6,382 bases of DNA, taken from positions 1-6,382 of the forward strand of contig JAPEKQ010000041.1 in assembly GCA_029990205.1 (NCBI GenBank), in the 5' to 3' direction. Shown here one piece after another: positions 1 to 5,353 of the stretch; position 1 is the first letter of the stretch; each line of letters opens with the position of its first letter. The position numbers were made by a program, and so were the translations under genes. A model generated the notes under the pieces. The model did not search any database. It had not been told where the DNA came from and worked only from the letters and a program-made list of their open reading frames with translations. This DNA comes from a bacterium (GTDB taxonomy: Bacteria; Joyebacterota; Joyebacteria; Joyebacterales; Joyebacteraceae).

Positions 1-336
1 CTCCTCCTCCCCGGGAACGACCTCCACGTCAAGCCCGCAGCGCTCGCTCACCGCATCGGTGAAGACCTTCGAGTTCTCGGCCGAGCGGAGCGCCATCGTA
101 CCGACCCCCACGACCGTCTCCGCGCCAAGCTCCAGTGCCTTCGCATGAAACGCCGTCACGGCGTCCGCCGTCCGCGCTATCCCCTCGTCACCAAGCTTGC
201 CGGTGTCGTGAAGCTCCTCACCCAGACGCGTGACCTCGGTGAAGTCGCCGAGGACCTCCGTGCCGCCGTCGCTCACGGTCGCGACGTGCATCTTGACCGA
301 GTTGGTACCGATGTCGATGACCGCATGGGTCCCCAT
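1..336 (-). CDS. Ppx/GppA family phosphatase, N-terminal 112 residues (3' end outside window)
   Basis: The frame is open from an ATG at 336 to the window edge. It opens MGTHAVIDIGTNSVKMHV, the phosphate-1 loop of the ASKHA-fold Ppx/GppA family (DIGTNS at residues 8-13). Further family signatures are VTRLGEEL (35-42), GVGTMALRSAENSKVF (77-92) and EVVPGEEE (105-112), where the family usually has a V-I-S/P-G-E-E-E segment. Family members hydrolyse polyphosphate to orthophosphate and/or pppGpp to ppGpp in the cytoplasm; the N-terminus alone cannot tell exopolyphosphatase from GppA. The start overlaps the stop of the upstream CYTH-like gene in a TGATG arrangement, implying translational coupling, and an exopolyphosphatase reading suits that neighbour. 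Full-length members run from about 300 to over 500 residues, so at least half the protein is missing. Family assignment is firm; the substrate is inference. Confidence 0.93.
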   Translation of the reverse strand, partial: MGTHAVIDIGTNSVKMHVATVSDGGTEVLGDFTEVTRLGEELHDTGKLGDEGIARTADAVTAFHAKALELGAETVVGVGTMALRSAENSKVFTDAVSERCGLDVEVVPGEEE

Positions 337-926
337 CACGCGACCTCCATGCCGACGGCCTTCTTCATCGCCTTGATGTAGTTGACGTTCGGGAGCTCGT
401 CGAGACCGAGCTCGCGCGCGACCTCCATCACGAGCGCTGGATCGATGTGCTCGGCGGCGGCTGTCTTGAACGCCTTGCCGTCGAACGTGACCTCGGCCAC
501 CTCGACGATGACCTCGCGGATCATGAACCCGTTGCGGTTCTTGGTCACCTTGACCACGGCCAGCTCGTCGGACCCGCCGACGATCTCCTCGATGAACTGG
601 TCGTACGTGTACTCGTCGCGCCCCATCTCGGGACAGACCAGATCGAAGGCCGAGAAGATCCTGGCAACATCGTCCGCCGGAGCCGGGAACCCGACCTTCA
701 TCACGGGCATCCACTGCTCCAGCGAGTCGTCACCCACGTTCTCGAGCTGCTTGATGTCCAGCAGACCGTCGCGGACCTTCACGTTGTTACCGCTCGTGCG
801 GCAGACGATATAGTCCTCGGCGCTCTCCTTCACGCGCGTCACTTCGTGCGCCCTGATGTTGCTCTCGATCGCTCCCAGGTCCTCCGCGAAGACCCGATAC
901 TCCCAGCGTGGGATGATCTTCTCCAT
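336..926 (-). CDS. CYTH-like (triphosphate tunnel) domain protein, degenerate first motif
   Basis: This 196-residue soluble protein has no signal peptide or membrane segment. The strand pattern fits the CYTH/triphosphate tunnel fold: a first strand PRWEYRVF (6-13), paired strands with alternating basic residues around VKVRDGLLDIKQLE (49-62; R52, K59), a basic strand VVKVTKNRNGF (124-134; K126, K129, R131), acidic strands IREVIVEVAEVTFDGKAF (136-153; E138, E142, E145, D149), E159, then a C-terminal helix ending LGLDELPNVNYIKAMKKA, like the usual closing 'lGl...SY..l' segment. CYTH proteins bind or hydrolyse triphosphate compounds (inorganic triphosphate, thiamine triphosphate, ATP in class IV cyclases). 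The hallmark ExExK of strand 1 reads R7-x-E9-x-R11, so activity is uncertain. The start ATG at 926 follows AAGAGAGG (937-930) with only 3 bases of spacing. The stop overlaps the Ppx/GppA start by one base. The fold call is from motif pattern only. Confidence 0.6.
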   Translation of the reverse strand: MEKIIPRWEYRVFAEDLGAIESNIRAHEVTRVKESAEDYIVCRTSGNNVKVRDGLLDIKQLENVGDDSLEQWMPVMKVGFPAPADDVARIFSAFDLVCPEMGRDEYTYDQFIEEIVGGSDELAVVKVTKNRNGFMIREVIVEVAEVTFDGKAFKTAAAEHIDPALVMEVARELGLDELPNVNYIKAMKKAVGMEVA

Positions 927-948
927 GATCCTCTCTTCTGTGATCGGT

Positions 949-959
949 CACACGGTGTG
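949..959. promoter_or_regulatory. Small inverted repeat upstream of the CYTH-like gene
   Basis: CACAC-G-GTGTG forms 5-base arms around one central base, about 22 bases upstream of the ATG at 926. A second short inverted repeat (GTGA 940-943 / TCAC 948-951) overlaps it. It could be an operator for the CYTH-ppx pair, but it is short enough to arise by chance. I see no convincing -35/-10 pair between the upstream terminator and the ATG. Confidence 0.2.
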
Positions 960-1004
960 CCGCGCTCGTCAGCGGCCGGCCGGATGATGTCCGTGCTACA
1001 AGAA

Positions 1005-1039
1005 CCTGCTCGCCGCAGCCTGGGGCCGCGGCGAGCAGG
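1005..1039 (-). terminator. Intrinsic terminator downstream of the porin gene
   Basis: A perfect 12-base stem (1005-1016 paired with 1028-1039) encloses an 11-base loop. On the minus strand it is followed by TTCTTGT (1004-998), a modest U-rich tract. It lies 56 bases past the porin stop codon, in the right orientation to end porin transcription before the CYTH-like gene. The stem is strong; the imperfect U tract leaves room for read-through. Confidence 0.75.
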
Positions 1040-1094
1040 AATGTCAACTCATACTGAGCACTGCAGCCGATGCACGGCCAATGAGACGAGTCGC

Positions 1095-2429
1095 CTAGAA
1101 GGCGGCCTGCACGCGCATCTGAAGGATGCTGTAATCGAAGCCTTCGTCCGCATCGACGATGAAGTCGCCGTCAGCGTCGCAGTTCTCATCGTTGTCGACC
1201 ATCGAGTAGTTCAGCATGACCTTGATGTTCGAGTTCGGGTACCAGTTGACGCCGAACGTCAGGGACGTCGACTCGCCACCCATGATGTCCGCGTCCTCGT
1301 CGGTCAGGTTCAGCATGCTGTAGCGGGCCGCCAGCTCAACAGCACCGTTCTCGCCGGTCGGCTTCACACCCGTGAACTCGCCAAGCTTGGCGGAGTACGG
1401 ATGCGAATCATCGGTGAGGAAGTAGCTGACGAAGCCGTACATACCCGAGAAGCTCGGATCGCAGTCGTCGTTCTTCTCCTCGTCCTCGCACAGCGCAACC
1501 GTCGCGCCCATGTACTCGCCCTGGACCATGAGGCGGTCCATGACGAAACCGATCTCGCCGCCGAACACCGTGTAGCTCTCGGCATCCTTCATCTTGCCGG
1601 TCGAGACGAGCTTGTGGTTCGAGACGTGGGTCTCGTTGCGCGTGCGGAAGCGGACCGTACCGACTTCGTCTTCCCTGTCCGTGAAGGTCGGCTTCATCAT
1701 CGCGTAGGCGCCACCAACGTGCAGCACCGTGCCGTTGTCCATGATCGGAGCGACCGTCGCGCGGCCGGCAAAGCTCCAGTTCATGTCGCTGTGGCCGTCC
1801 TCGATCTGCTCGTCCGTGTTCGTCTCGAAGTCCTCGGCATCGGGACCAAGGGCGCCAAGGGCGACGCGGTACATGTCACCCCAGTACGCGACCTCTGCAC
1901 CCAGGCGACGACCAGGCACGAACGGATCCGTACCCTGACTCCGCTCCATGAACATGAGGTAGCGGCTCGACGTGTTCTCCTCAAGACCGAACGGCGCGCG
2001 GAAGTTACCAACCCGCACATAGCCCTGCCTGTCAAACACGTTGTCGTAGCGGATGTAGGCGTCCTTCAGAGCGGTGGCTTCCTCGGAGAGGTCAACATCG
2101 ACCTCAGCGTACCAGTCGTTCCAGAGGATGGCCTTCCACGCCATGCGCGCGCGGCGAAGCTGTATGCCGCTGGCCATGCCCACTTCGATGTCGTCGCCCT
2201 CGCCTTCGATGGCCAGGTCGGCATCGTCGTCCATGTACATCGCCATGTCCAGGTAGACGCGGGAATCAACCCACCACTTGAACATGCCGTCCTCAGACGC
2301 GAAGACCAGGATACCATCCTTGGCCATCGGCTCGAGCTCGACCGACTTACCGGCTGACGCGATCGTCGGCACGAGCAGCGCGGCGGCGACCAGCATCAGA
2401 GCCAGACTACGAAAGATCGACTTCTGCAT
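1095..2429 (-). CDS. Phosphate-selective porin O/P family outer-membrane porin
   Basis: A 444-residue outer-membrane beta-barrel, a usual length for the OprO/OprP family. The signal peptide MQKSIFRSLALMLVAAALLV-PTIASA probably cleaves after ASA (residue 26). Family hallmarks are GIQLRRARMAWKAILWNDWY (88-107), LKDAYIRYDN (121-130), YVRVGNFRAPFGLEENTSSR (137-156) with FMERS (160-164), and the C-terminal LTFGVNWYPNSNIKVMLNYS (390-409). It ends VQAAF, the terminal aromatic recognised by the Bam machinery. Pseudomonas OprP and OprO carry phosphate and polyphosphate, but distant homologues may have other anionic substrates. Two predicted loops are strikingly acidic, and D418-E429 looks like an EF-hand/TSP3 calcium loop; C314, C323 and C417 are the only cysteines. 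I chose the internal ATG at 2429 over an upstream in-frame ATG at 2477 because AAGGAGAG sits 7 bases before it (from AAGGAG) and the signal peptide begins there. It has its own promoter (2540-2568) and terminator. Confidence 0.9.
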   Translation of the reverse strand: MQKSIFRSLALMLVAAALLVPTIASAGKSVELEPMAKDGILVFASEDGMFKWWVDSRVYLDMAMYMDDDADLAIEGEGDDIEVGMASGIQLRRARMAWKAILWNDWYAEVDVDLSEEATALKDAYIRYDNVFDRQGYVRVGNFRAPFGLEENTSSRYLMFMERSQGTDPFVPGRRLGAEVAYWGDMYRVALGALGPDAEDFETNTDEQIEDGHSDMNWSFAGRATVAPIMDNGTVLHVGGAYAMMKPTFTDREDEVGTVRFRTRNETHVSNHKLVSTGKMKDAESYTVFGGEIGFVMDRLMVQGEYMGATVALCEDEEKNDDCDPSFSGMYGFVSYFLTDDSHPYSAKLGEFTGVKPTGENGAVELAARYSMLNLTDEDADIMGGESTSLTFGVNWYPNSNIKVMLNYSMVDNDENCDADGDFIVDADEGFDYSILQMRVQAAF

Positions 2430-2434
2430 CACAT

Positions 2435-2442
2435 CTCTCCTT
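2435..2442 (-). promoter_or_regulatory. Shine-Dalgarno site fixing the porin start
   Basis: AAGGAGAG reads on the minus strand, with AAGGAG 7 bases ahead of the ATG at 2429. This selects the start giving a clean signal peptide over the in-frame ATG at 2477, which would add a charged 16-residue leader. Confidence 0.85.
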
Positions 2443-2446
2443 GGTT

Positions 2447-2460
2447 GAGGGCCTTCCCTC
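2447..2460 (-). repeat. Small hairpin just upstream of the porin Shine-Dalgarno site
   Basis: GAGGG-AAGG-CCCTC on the minus strand gives a 5-base stem with a 4-base loop, 4 bases upstream of AAGGAGAG. In the inferred leader RNA it could tune ribosome access, or stabilise the message. It is short, so function is a guess. Confidence 0.35.
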
Positions 2461-2491
2461 AGTTCACGACTCTCCACCTAGTTCACAACTC
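2461..2491. repeat. Direct repeat in the porin leader
   Basis: AGTTCACGACTC (2461-2472) and AGTTCACAACTC (2480-2491) match at 11 of 12 positions, with starts 19 bases apart (nearly two helical turns). The repeat lies downstream of the predicted promoter, so a bound protein would act as a roadblock, or the repeat acts in RNA. It could also be chance. Confidence 0.4.
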
Positions 2492-2511
2492 CGCTTCGTA
2501 TACATCTTCCT

Positions 2512-2532
2512 ACGGGGTATACGTCTCCCCGT
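2512..2532 (-). repeat. Hairpin at the predicted 5' end of the porin mRNA
   Basis: ACGGGG (2532-2527 on the minus strand) pairs with CCCCGT (2517-2512) across a 9-base loop. It would sit at the very start of the transcript from the promoter at 2540-2568, as 5'-stabilising stems of abundant outer-membrane protein mRNAs do. The palindrome GTATAC occurs at 2517-2522 and again at 2498-2503. Confidence 0.4.
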
Positions 2533-2539
2533 TTGACGC

Positions 2540-2568
2540 AACGTACGGCGAGTCGGTTCTCCTGTCAA
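2540..2568 (-). promoter_or_regulatory. Sigma70-type promoter for the porin gene
   Basis: On the minus strand a perfect -35 TTGACA (2568-2563) is followed by a 17-base spacer and TACGTT (2545-2540), which keeps the T, A and final T of the -10 box. Transcription would begin near 2533, giving a leader of about 100 bases before the ATG at 2429. A perfect -35 at ideal spacing, in the only sizeable gap upstream of the porin, makes this the best promoter candidate in the window. Confidence 0.65.
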
Positions 2569-2587
2569 GCACGAACGCACCCACTCT

Positions 2588-2602
2588 GTGAGTGCAACTC
2601 AC
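2588..2602. promoter_or_regulatory. Candidate operator (inverted repeat) upstream of the porin -35 box
   Basis: GTGAGT-GCA-ACTCAC is a perfect 6-base inverted repeat with a 3-base centre, starting 20 bases upstream of the -35 box. AGTGCA within it (2591-2596) recurs at 2609-2614, 18 bases further upstream. The position suits an activator or repressor of the porin promoter. No known regulator consensus is recognised, and no regulator gene lies in the window. Confidence 0.4.
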
Positions 2603-2759
2603 TACGAAAGTGCACCTTACGGGAGTTTCGCGCCCCGATTGCTCATCTTGTGCGTTTGGATGGTGATAACGACCGTAGGATTCCCTGAAAGCGTTCGCAG
2701 TGCGGTGTTGCTGTGTTCCGAGGGCGCGCCGTGATCAGGCGAGAGAGACGGCGATGTGA
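2603..2759. other. Intergenic remainder between the UbiA-TPR gene and the porin regulatory region
   Basis: The full gap between genes is 2430-2759; its porin-proximal half holds the promoter and repeats listed separately. In this remainder I see no coding frame and no strong terminator for the UbiA-TPR gene. Only weak stems occur (for example CGCC 2727-2730 with GGCG 2738-2741), with no T tract after them on the minus strand. The gene may therefore end by Rho or read through into the porin. Confidence 0.4.
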
Positions 2760-5249
2760 CTAGGATTCGCCAAGCGCCGCCCTCGCAGGAGCGAACGACG
2801 GGTCGAGTTCGAGCGCGAGCAGGTACTGCCGCCGCGCCTCGTCACCCCTCCCCATTCGTTCGAGGACCTGACCGCGGTTGTAGTACGGGTCGGTCATCCG
2901 GGGCGCGAGCTCGCTGGCGGTGTCGAGCGCGGCGAGAGCCTCGAGGAACCGGCCTGCCTCGCGCTGCGCCACACCGAGGTTGTTCCAGAACACAGGCTCA
3001 TCAGGCGCAAGCTCGGTCGCCATCGCGAACTGCTCCGCGGCAAGCACGGGCTGACGCACGACATTGTAGAACTTGCCCAGCGCATCATGAGCCTCGGGCG
3101 ATGATGGTCGCCGCTCGACGGTTGTCTCGTACTCCGTGTGAGCCTCCTCGACCTTCCCCATCATGTGAAGCGACTCCGCCAGACGCATCCGCGCCGGGAC
3201 GTCCGGCTGCCCGGCCCTGAGCGCCCGTGTGAACGCACCCGCCGCTGCCGGGTACTCACGCCGCCGAGCCAGCTCCTCGCCCAGCAGCGAGAGGAACACG
3301 CGCGGCCGCATCCCGCGACGCACCGCGTCACGCATCAGCTCTTTCGAGATCTCGCCCCGGCCGAGCCGTGACTCGGTCATCGCGAGGTGCTGAAGCGCCA
3401 CAGGACGCGACGGGTCCAGGTCGGCCGCCGCCAGCAGGTGCGGCAGCGCCCCCTCGGCATCCCCACTCTGGAAGAGCGCGCTCCCCGCGCTCGCCTGAAC
3501 GCGCGCGTCGTCCGTGAAGACCCCCGCGGCGACCGCGTAGTGCGCTGCCGCGTTCGGCCAGTCGCCCCACGCCTCAGCCTGACGCCCGCGTGTCTCGGCA
3601 GCCTTGGCCACCACGGTCGGGATGTGGCCCGGCATCACCGCATCCACGCCGACCACGGCGACGACGCCGACCATCAGCGTGAACAGCAGGCAGACGGCGA
3701 GCAGTACACGGTCGAGATGCTCGTGTCGCCAGAACACCACGGCGACGGCGCTCCCGATCCCGAGGAGCACGGCCGGGACCATCAGGACCGGATACGGGAG
3801 CAGCAGCGGCACGGCCAGATAGCCGAGCAGCACGAGCACGGCCGTCGCCAGCCGCCCGCCCTTCTCCCCCAGCAGAACGGGCAGCGTCACAACGCCGGTG
3901 GCGCCGTCACCCAACCGGTCCTTGATGTCCTTCGCGGCGAACCCGAGTCCGAACGCGAGCACGATGACCCACCCGAGCCGCGGCGGGAAGAGCGCAAACG
4001 TCCGCTCCTCGGCGTATGCGGAGAACCCGGCCATGCAGACCAGCAACGATATCACTCCGAGACTCAGGTTCGAGACCAGCGGGATCCTCTTGAGCCGTAG
4101 CGGCGGCGCGGAGTATGCGAACGAGAGCAGAAGCGCGAGCAGCACGAACAGGAACGTCGAGTACTTCACGTTGAGCGCCGTCAGCAGCGACGCACCCGCC
4201 AGCACGCCGGCGGCCAGCGCCATGTCGCGCCGCGTCAGCGCGCCTCGCACCAGCGGCCGCGGCGCCTGCCCGATCCGGTCGGCCTCCTCATCGAAGAGGT
4301 CGTTCAGATTGACCGACGCCTGGAACGCGAAAAGGACGGCGAGCGCCACGCCGAGGACGCCGAGGACATCGCCTCCACCGGTGAGCGCGACGCCGACCGG
4401 CGCGAAGACGGCCCACCCGAGCGCGGTTCCGAAGAGCGCCATCCCGAGGTAGTGCAGCGTCCGAAGCGGCCGGAGGTTCGTCCGGAGCGCGCGCTCCTTC
4501 TCGGGCGCGTGTCGCTTGAAGGCCCACCATACGAACGCGCACGACGAGAGGATGAACACGAGCGCGAGCTTCCGACTCTCATCGGGCACGATGCCGCCGG
4601 CCCGGTACATGACGTTGTAGATGAACGTGGGCGGCGCGGACGGGTTCCGGCCGATGATCCACGCGAGTCTCGCGAGGGCGTTCGGCAGGATGCCGTGCGC
4701 GAGCAGCATCAGATAGACCAGCGGGCACGCGACGATCGCGCGCAGCCAACTCCGACGCTTGATCCACACGTAGGCGACGGCGAGCGCCATCGCGACAACG
4801 ATCTCAACCCGCTGCCCCGGGGAGACCCGGTCGAGCGCCGCGGTCGGATCGAAGAAACGGAACACCACCGAGCGGAGATCGAGCAGGTACGAGATCCGCA
4901 TCCCCTCACCCGACGTGACGATGTAGTCGAAGACGGGCGGGATGAGGATGATGGCCCACGCGGGTGTCATCACCTTCATCACCGCGCCGATCCGCTCGCC
5001 CGTAAGCGACGAGAGCAGGATCGAGAAGCTCAGGAAGAGACTCACATAGAACAGCAGGAAGTGATCGAGCACCATCAGCGCCGAGGGTGAACTGAAGTAG
5101 ACGAACCCGATCGATCCCCGCGGCCCGAGCGCGCCCTCGAGAAGGTTGCGTGTCACGACGAACGCGAGGAACGCCAGCAGGAACAGCCCCCAGTGGCTCG
5201 GGGACCGTTCGACGCGCTCGACCGCATCATGCAGCCTGCTCGACACCAT
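2760..5249 (-). CDS. Membrane fusion protein: unknown six-helix domain, UbiA-type prenyltransferase, C-terminal TPR repeats
   Basis: 829 residues in three parts. Residues 1-260 hold about six membrane helices (near 21-38, 55-81, 90-112, 150-163, 170-188, 228-244) of no family I recognise. Residues 265-537 form a UbiA-superfamily core of nine helices, with the first motif NDLFDEEAD (N316, D317, D320, D324) followed by RPLVRG, and the second motif KDIKDRLGD (D441, D444, D448). Both metal-prenyl diphosphate motifs are intact, so it should transfer a polyprenyl group to an acceptor; the acceptor is unknown. Residues about 549-819 carry about eight TPRs at 34-residue spacing (PVFWNNLGVAQREAGRFLEA, 752-771, is typical). 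Canonical UbiA topology (Asp motifs cytoplasmic, nine helices) puts the TPRs in the periplasm; the basic loops RLKR (385-388) and KRHAPEKERALR (245-256) are cytoplasmic and agree. UbiA enzymes alone are about 300 residues. Domain calls are firm; the function is not known. Confidence 0.85.
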   Translation of the reverse strand: MVSSRLHDAVERVERSPSHWGLFLLAFLAFVVTRNLLEGALGPRGSIGFVYFSSPSALMVLDHFLLFYVSLFLSFSILLSSLTGERIGAVMKVMTPAWAIILIPPVFDYIVTSGEGMRISYLLDLRSVVFRFFDPTAALDRVSPGQRVEIVVAMALAVAYVWIKRRSWLRAIVACPLVYLMLLAHGILPNALARLAWIIGRNPSAPPTFIYNVMYRAGGIVPDESRKLALVFILSSCAFVWWAFKRHAPEKERALRTNLRPLRTLHYLGMALFGTALGWAVFAPVGVALTGGGDVLGVLGVALAVLFAFQASVNLNDLFDEEADRIGQAPRPLVRGALTRRDMALAAGVLAGASLLTALNVKYSTFLFVLLALLLSFAYSAPPLRLKRIPLVSNLSLGVISLLVCMAGFSAYAEERTFALFPPRLGWVIVLAFGLGFAAKDIKDRLGDGATGVVTLPVLLGEKGGRLATAVLVLLGYLAVPLLLPYPVLMVPAVLLGIGSAVAVVFWRHEHLDRVLLAVCLLFTLMVGVVAVVGVDAVMPGHIPTVVAKAAETRGRQAEAWGDWPNAAAHYAVAAGVFTDDARVQASAGSALFQSGDAEGALPHLLAAADLDPSRPVALQHLAMTESRLGRGEISKELMRDAVRRGMRPRVFLSLLGEELARRREYPAAAGAFTRALRAGQPDVPARMRLAESLHMMGKVEEAHTEYETTVERRPSSPEAHDALGKFYNVVRQPVLAAEQFAMATELAPDEPVFWNNLGVAQREAGRFLEALAALDTASELAPRMTDPYYNRGQVLERMGRGDEARRQYLLALELDPSFAPARAALGES

Positions 5250-5258
5250 TCACCTCCA
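5244..5258 (-). promoter_or_regulatory. Shine-Dalgarno and start choice for the UbiA-TPR gene
   Basis: The minus strand reads TGGAGGTGAATGGTG. GGAGG (5257-5253) is only 3 bases from the ATG at 5249 but 6 bases from the GTG at 5246, the next codon in the same frame. The core is an excellent Shine-Dalgarno match, so initiation here is firm, but the true start may be the GTG, one residue shorter. Confidence 0.6.
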
Positions 5259-5261
5259 GCA

Positions 5262-5291
5262 GGGCACCCCACGCAGGTGCGCGGGGTGCCC
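5262..5291 (-). repeat. Strong GC hairpin directly upstream of the UbiA-TPR ribosome site
   Basis: GGGCACCCC (5262-5270) and GGGGTGCCC (5283-5291) form a perfect 9-base stem; past one mismatch, CGC (5272-5274) and GCG (5279-5281) add three pairs around a 4-base loop. It lies between the stop at 5354 and the next gene's start, 4 bases from GGAGG. No T tract follows on either strand, so it is not a classic terminator. A 3'-end stabiliser for the upstream gene, a processing site or a translational control element all fit. Confidence 0.55.
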
Positions 5292-5311
5292 CGGAGCATT
5301 CACGTCTGGAG

Positions 5312-5327
5312 CGCTCGGCCTCGAGCG
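5312..5327. repeat. Second small hairpin in the 5250-5353 gap
   Basis: CGCTCG (5312-5317) and CGAGCG (5322-5327) form a perfect 6-base stem with a 4-base loop. It has no following T tract on the minus strand. With the stronger hairpin at 5262-5291 it makes a two-stem spacer between the genes. I see no promoter in this gap, so the two flanking genes may be co-transcribed. Confidence 0.35.
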
Positions 5328-5353
5328 ACCGCGACGCCCCCGGAATCACACTG

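Noticed and set aside
973-982. Perfect 10-base palindrome CGGCCGGCCG
   Set aside because: Simple GC-rich palindromes are expected often in this base composition; no partner site or context supports a role.
787-1047. Minus-strand open frame overlapping the start of the CYTH-like gene
   Set aside because: It is out of frame with the CYTH-like gene, begins inside the terminator region, has no ribosome site and its product is arginine-rich nonsense.
447-2357. A 636-codon open frame on the plus strand running across the CYTH-like gene, the intergenic gap and most of the porin
   Set aside because: It is antisense to two well-supported genes. Its product is dominated by V, H, R, D and L, as the complement of GC-rich codons gives, shows no domain, and crosses a terminator hairpin.
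2430-2477. N-terminal extension of the porin from the ATG at 2477
   Set aside because: It would put a charged 16-residue leader before the signal peptide and bypass the well-placed AAGGAGAG.
2562-2584. Possible Pho box (CTGTCA at 2562-2567 on the plus strand) near the porin promoter
   Set aside because: Only one half-site matches; the second CTGTCA-like repeat 11 bases away is absent, and the hexamer is part of the -35 box read on the other strand.
2723-2741. GC-rich palindromic stretch as terminator of the UbiA-TPR gene
   Set aside because: Stems are only about 4 bases and no T tract follows on the minus strand.
4452-5090. Long plus-strand open frame within the UbiA-TPR gene (also 3387-4100 and 3898-4452)
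   Set aside because: These are antisense shadows with highly charged low-complexity products, opposite a protein with clear motifs and membrane helices.
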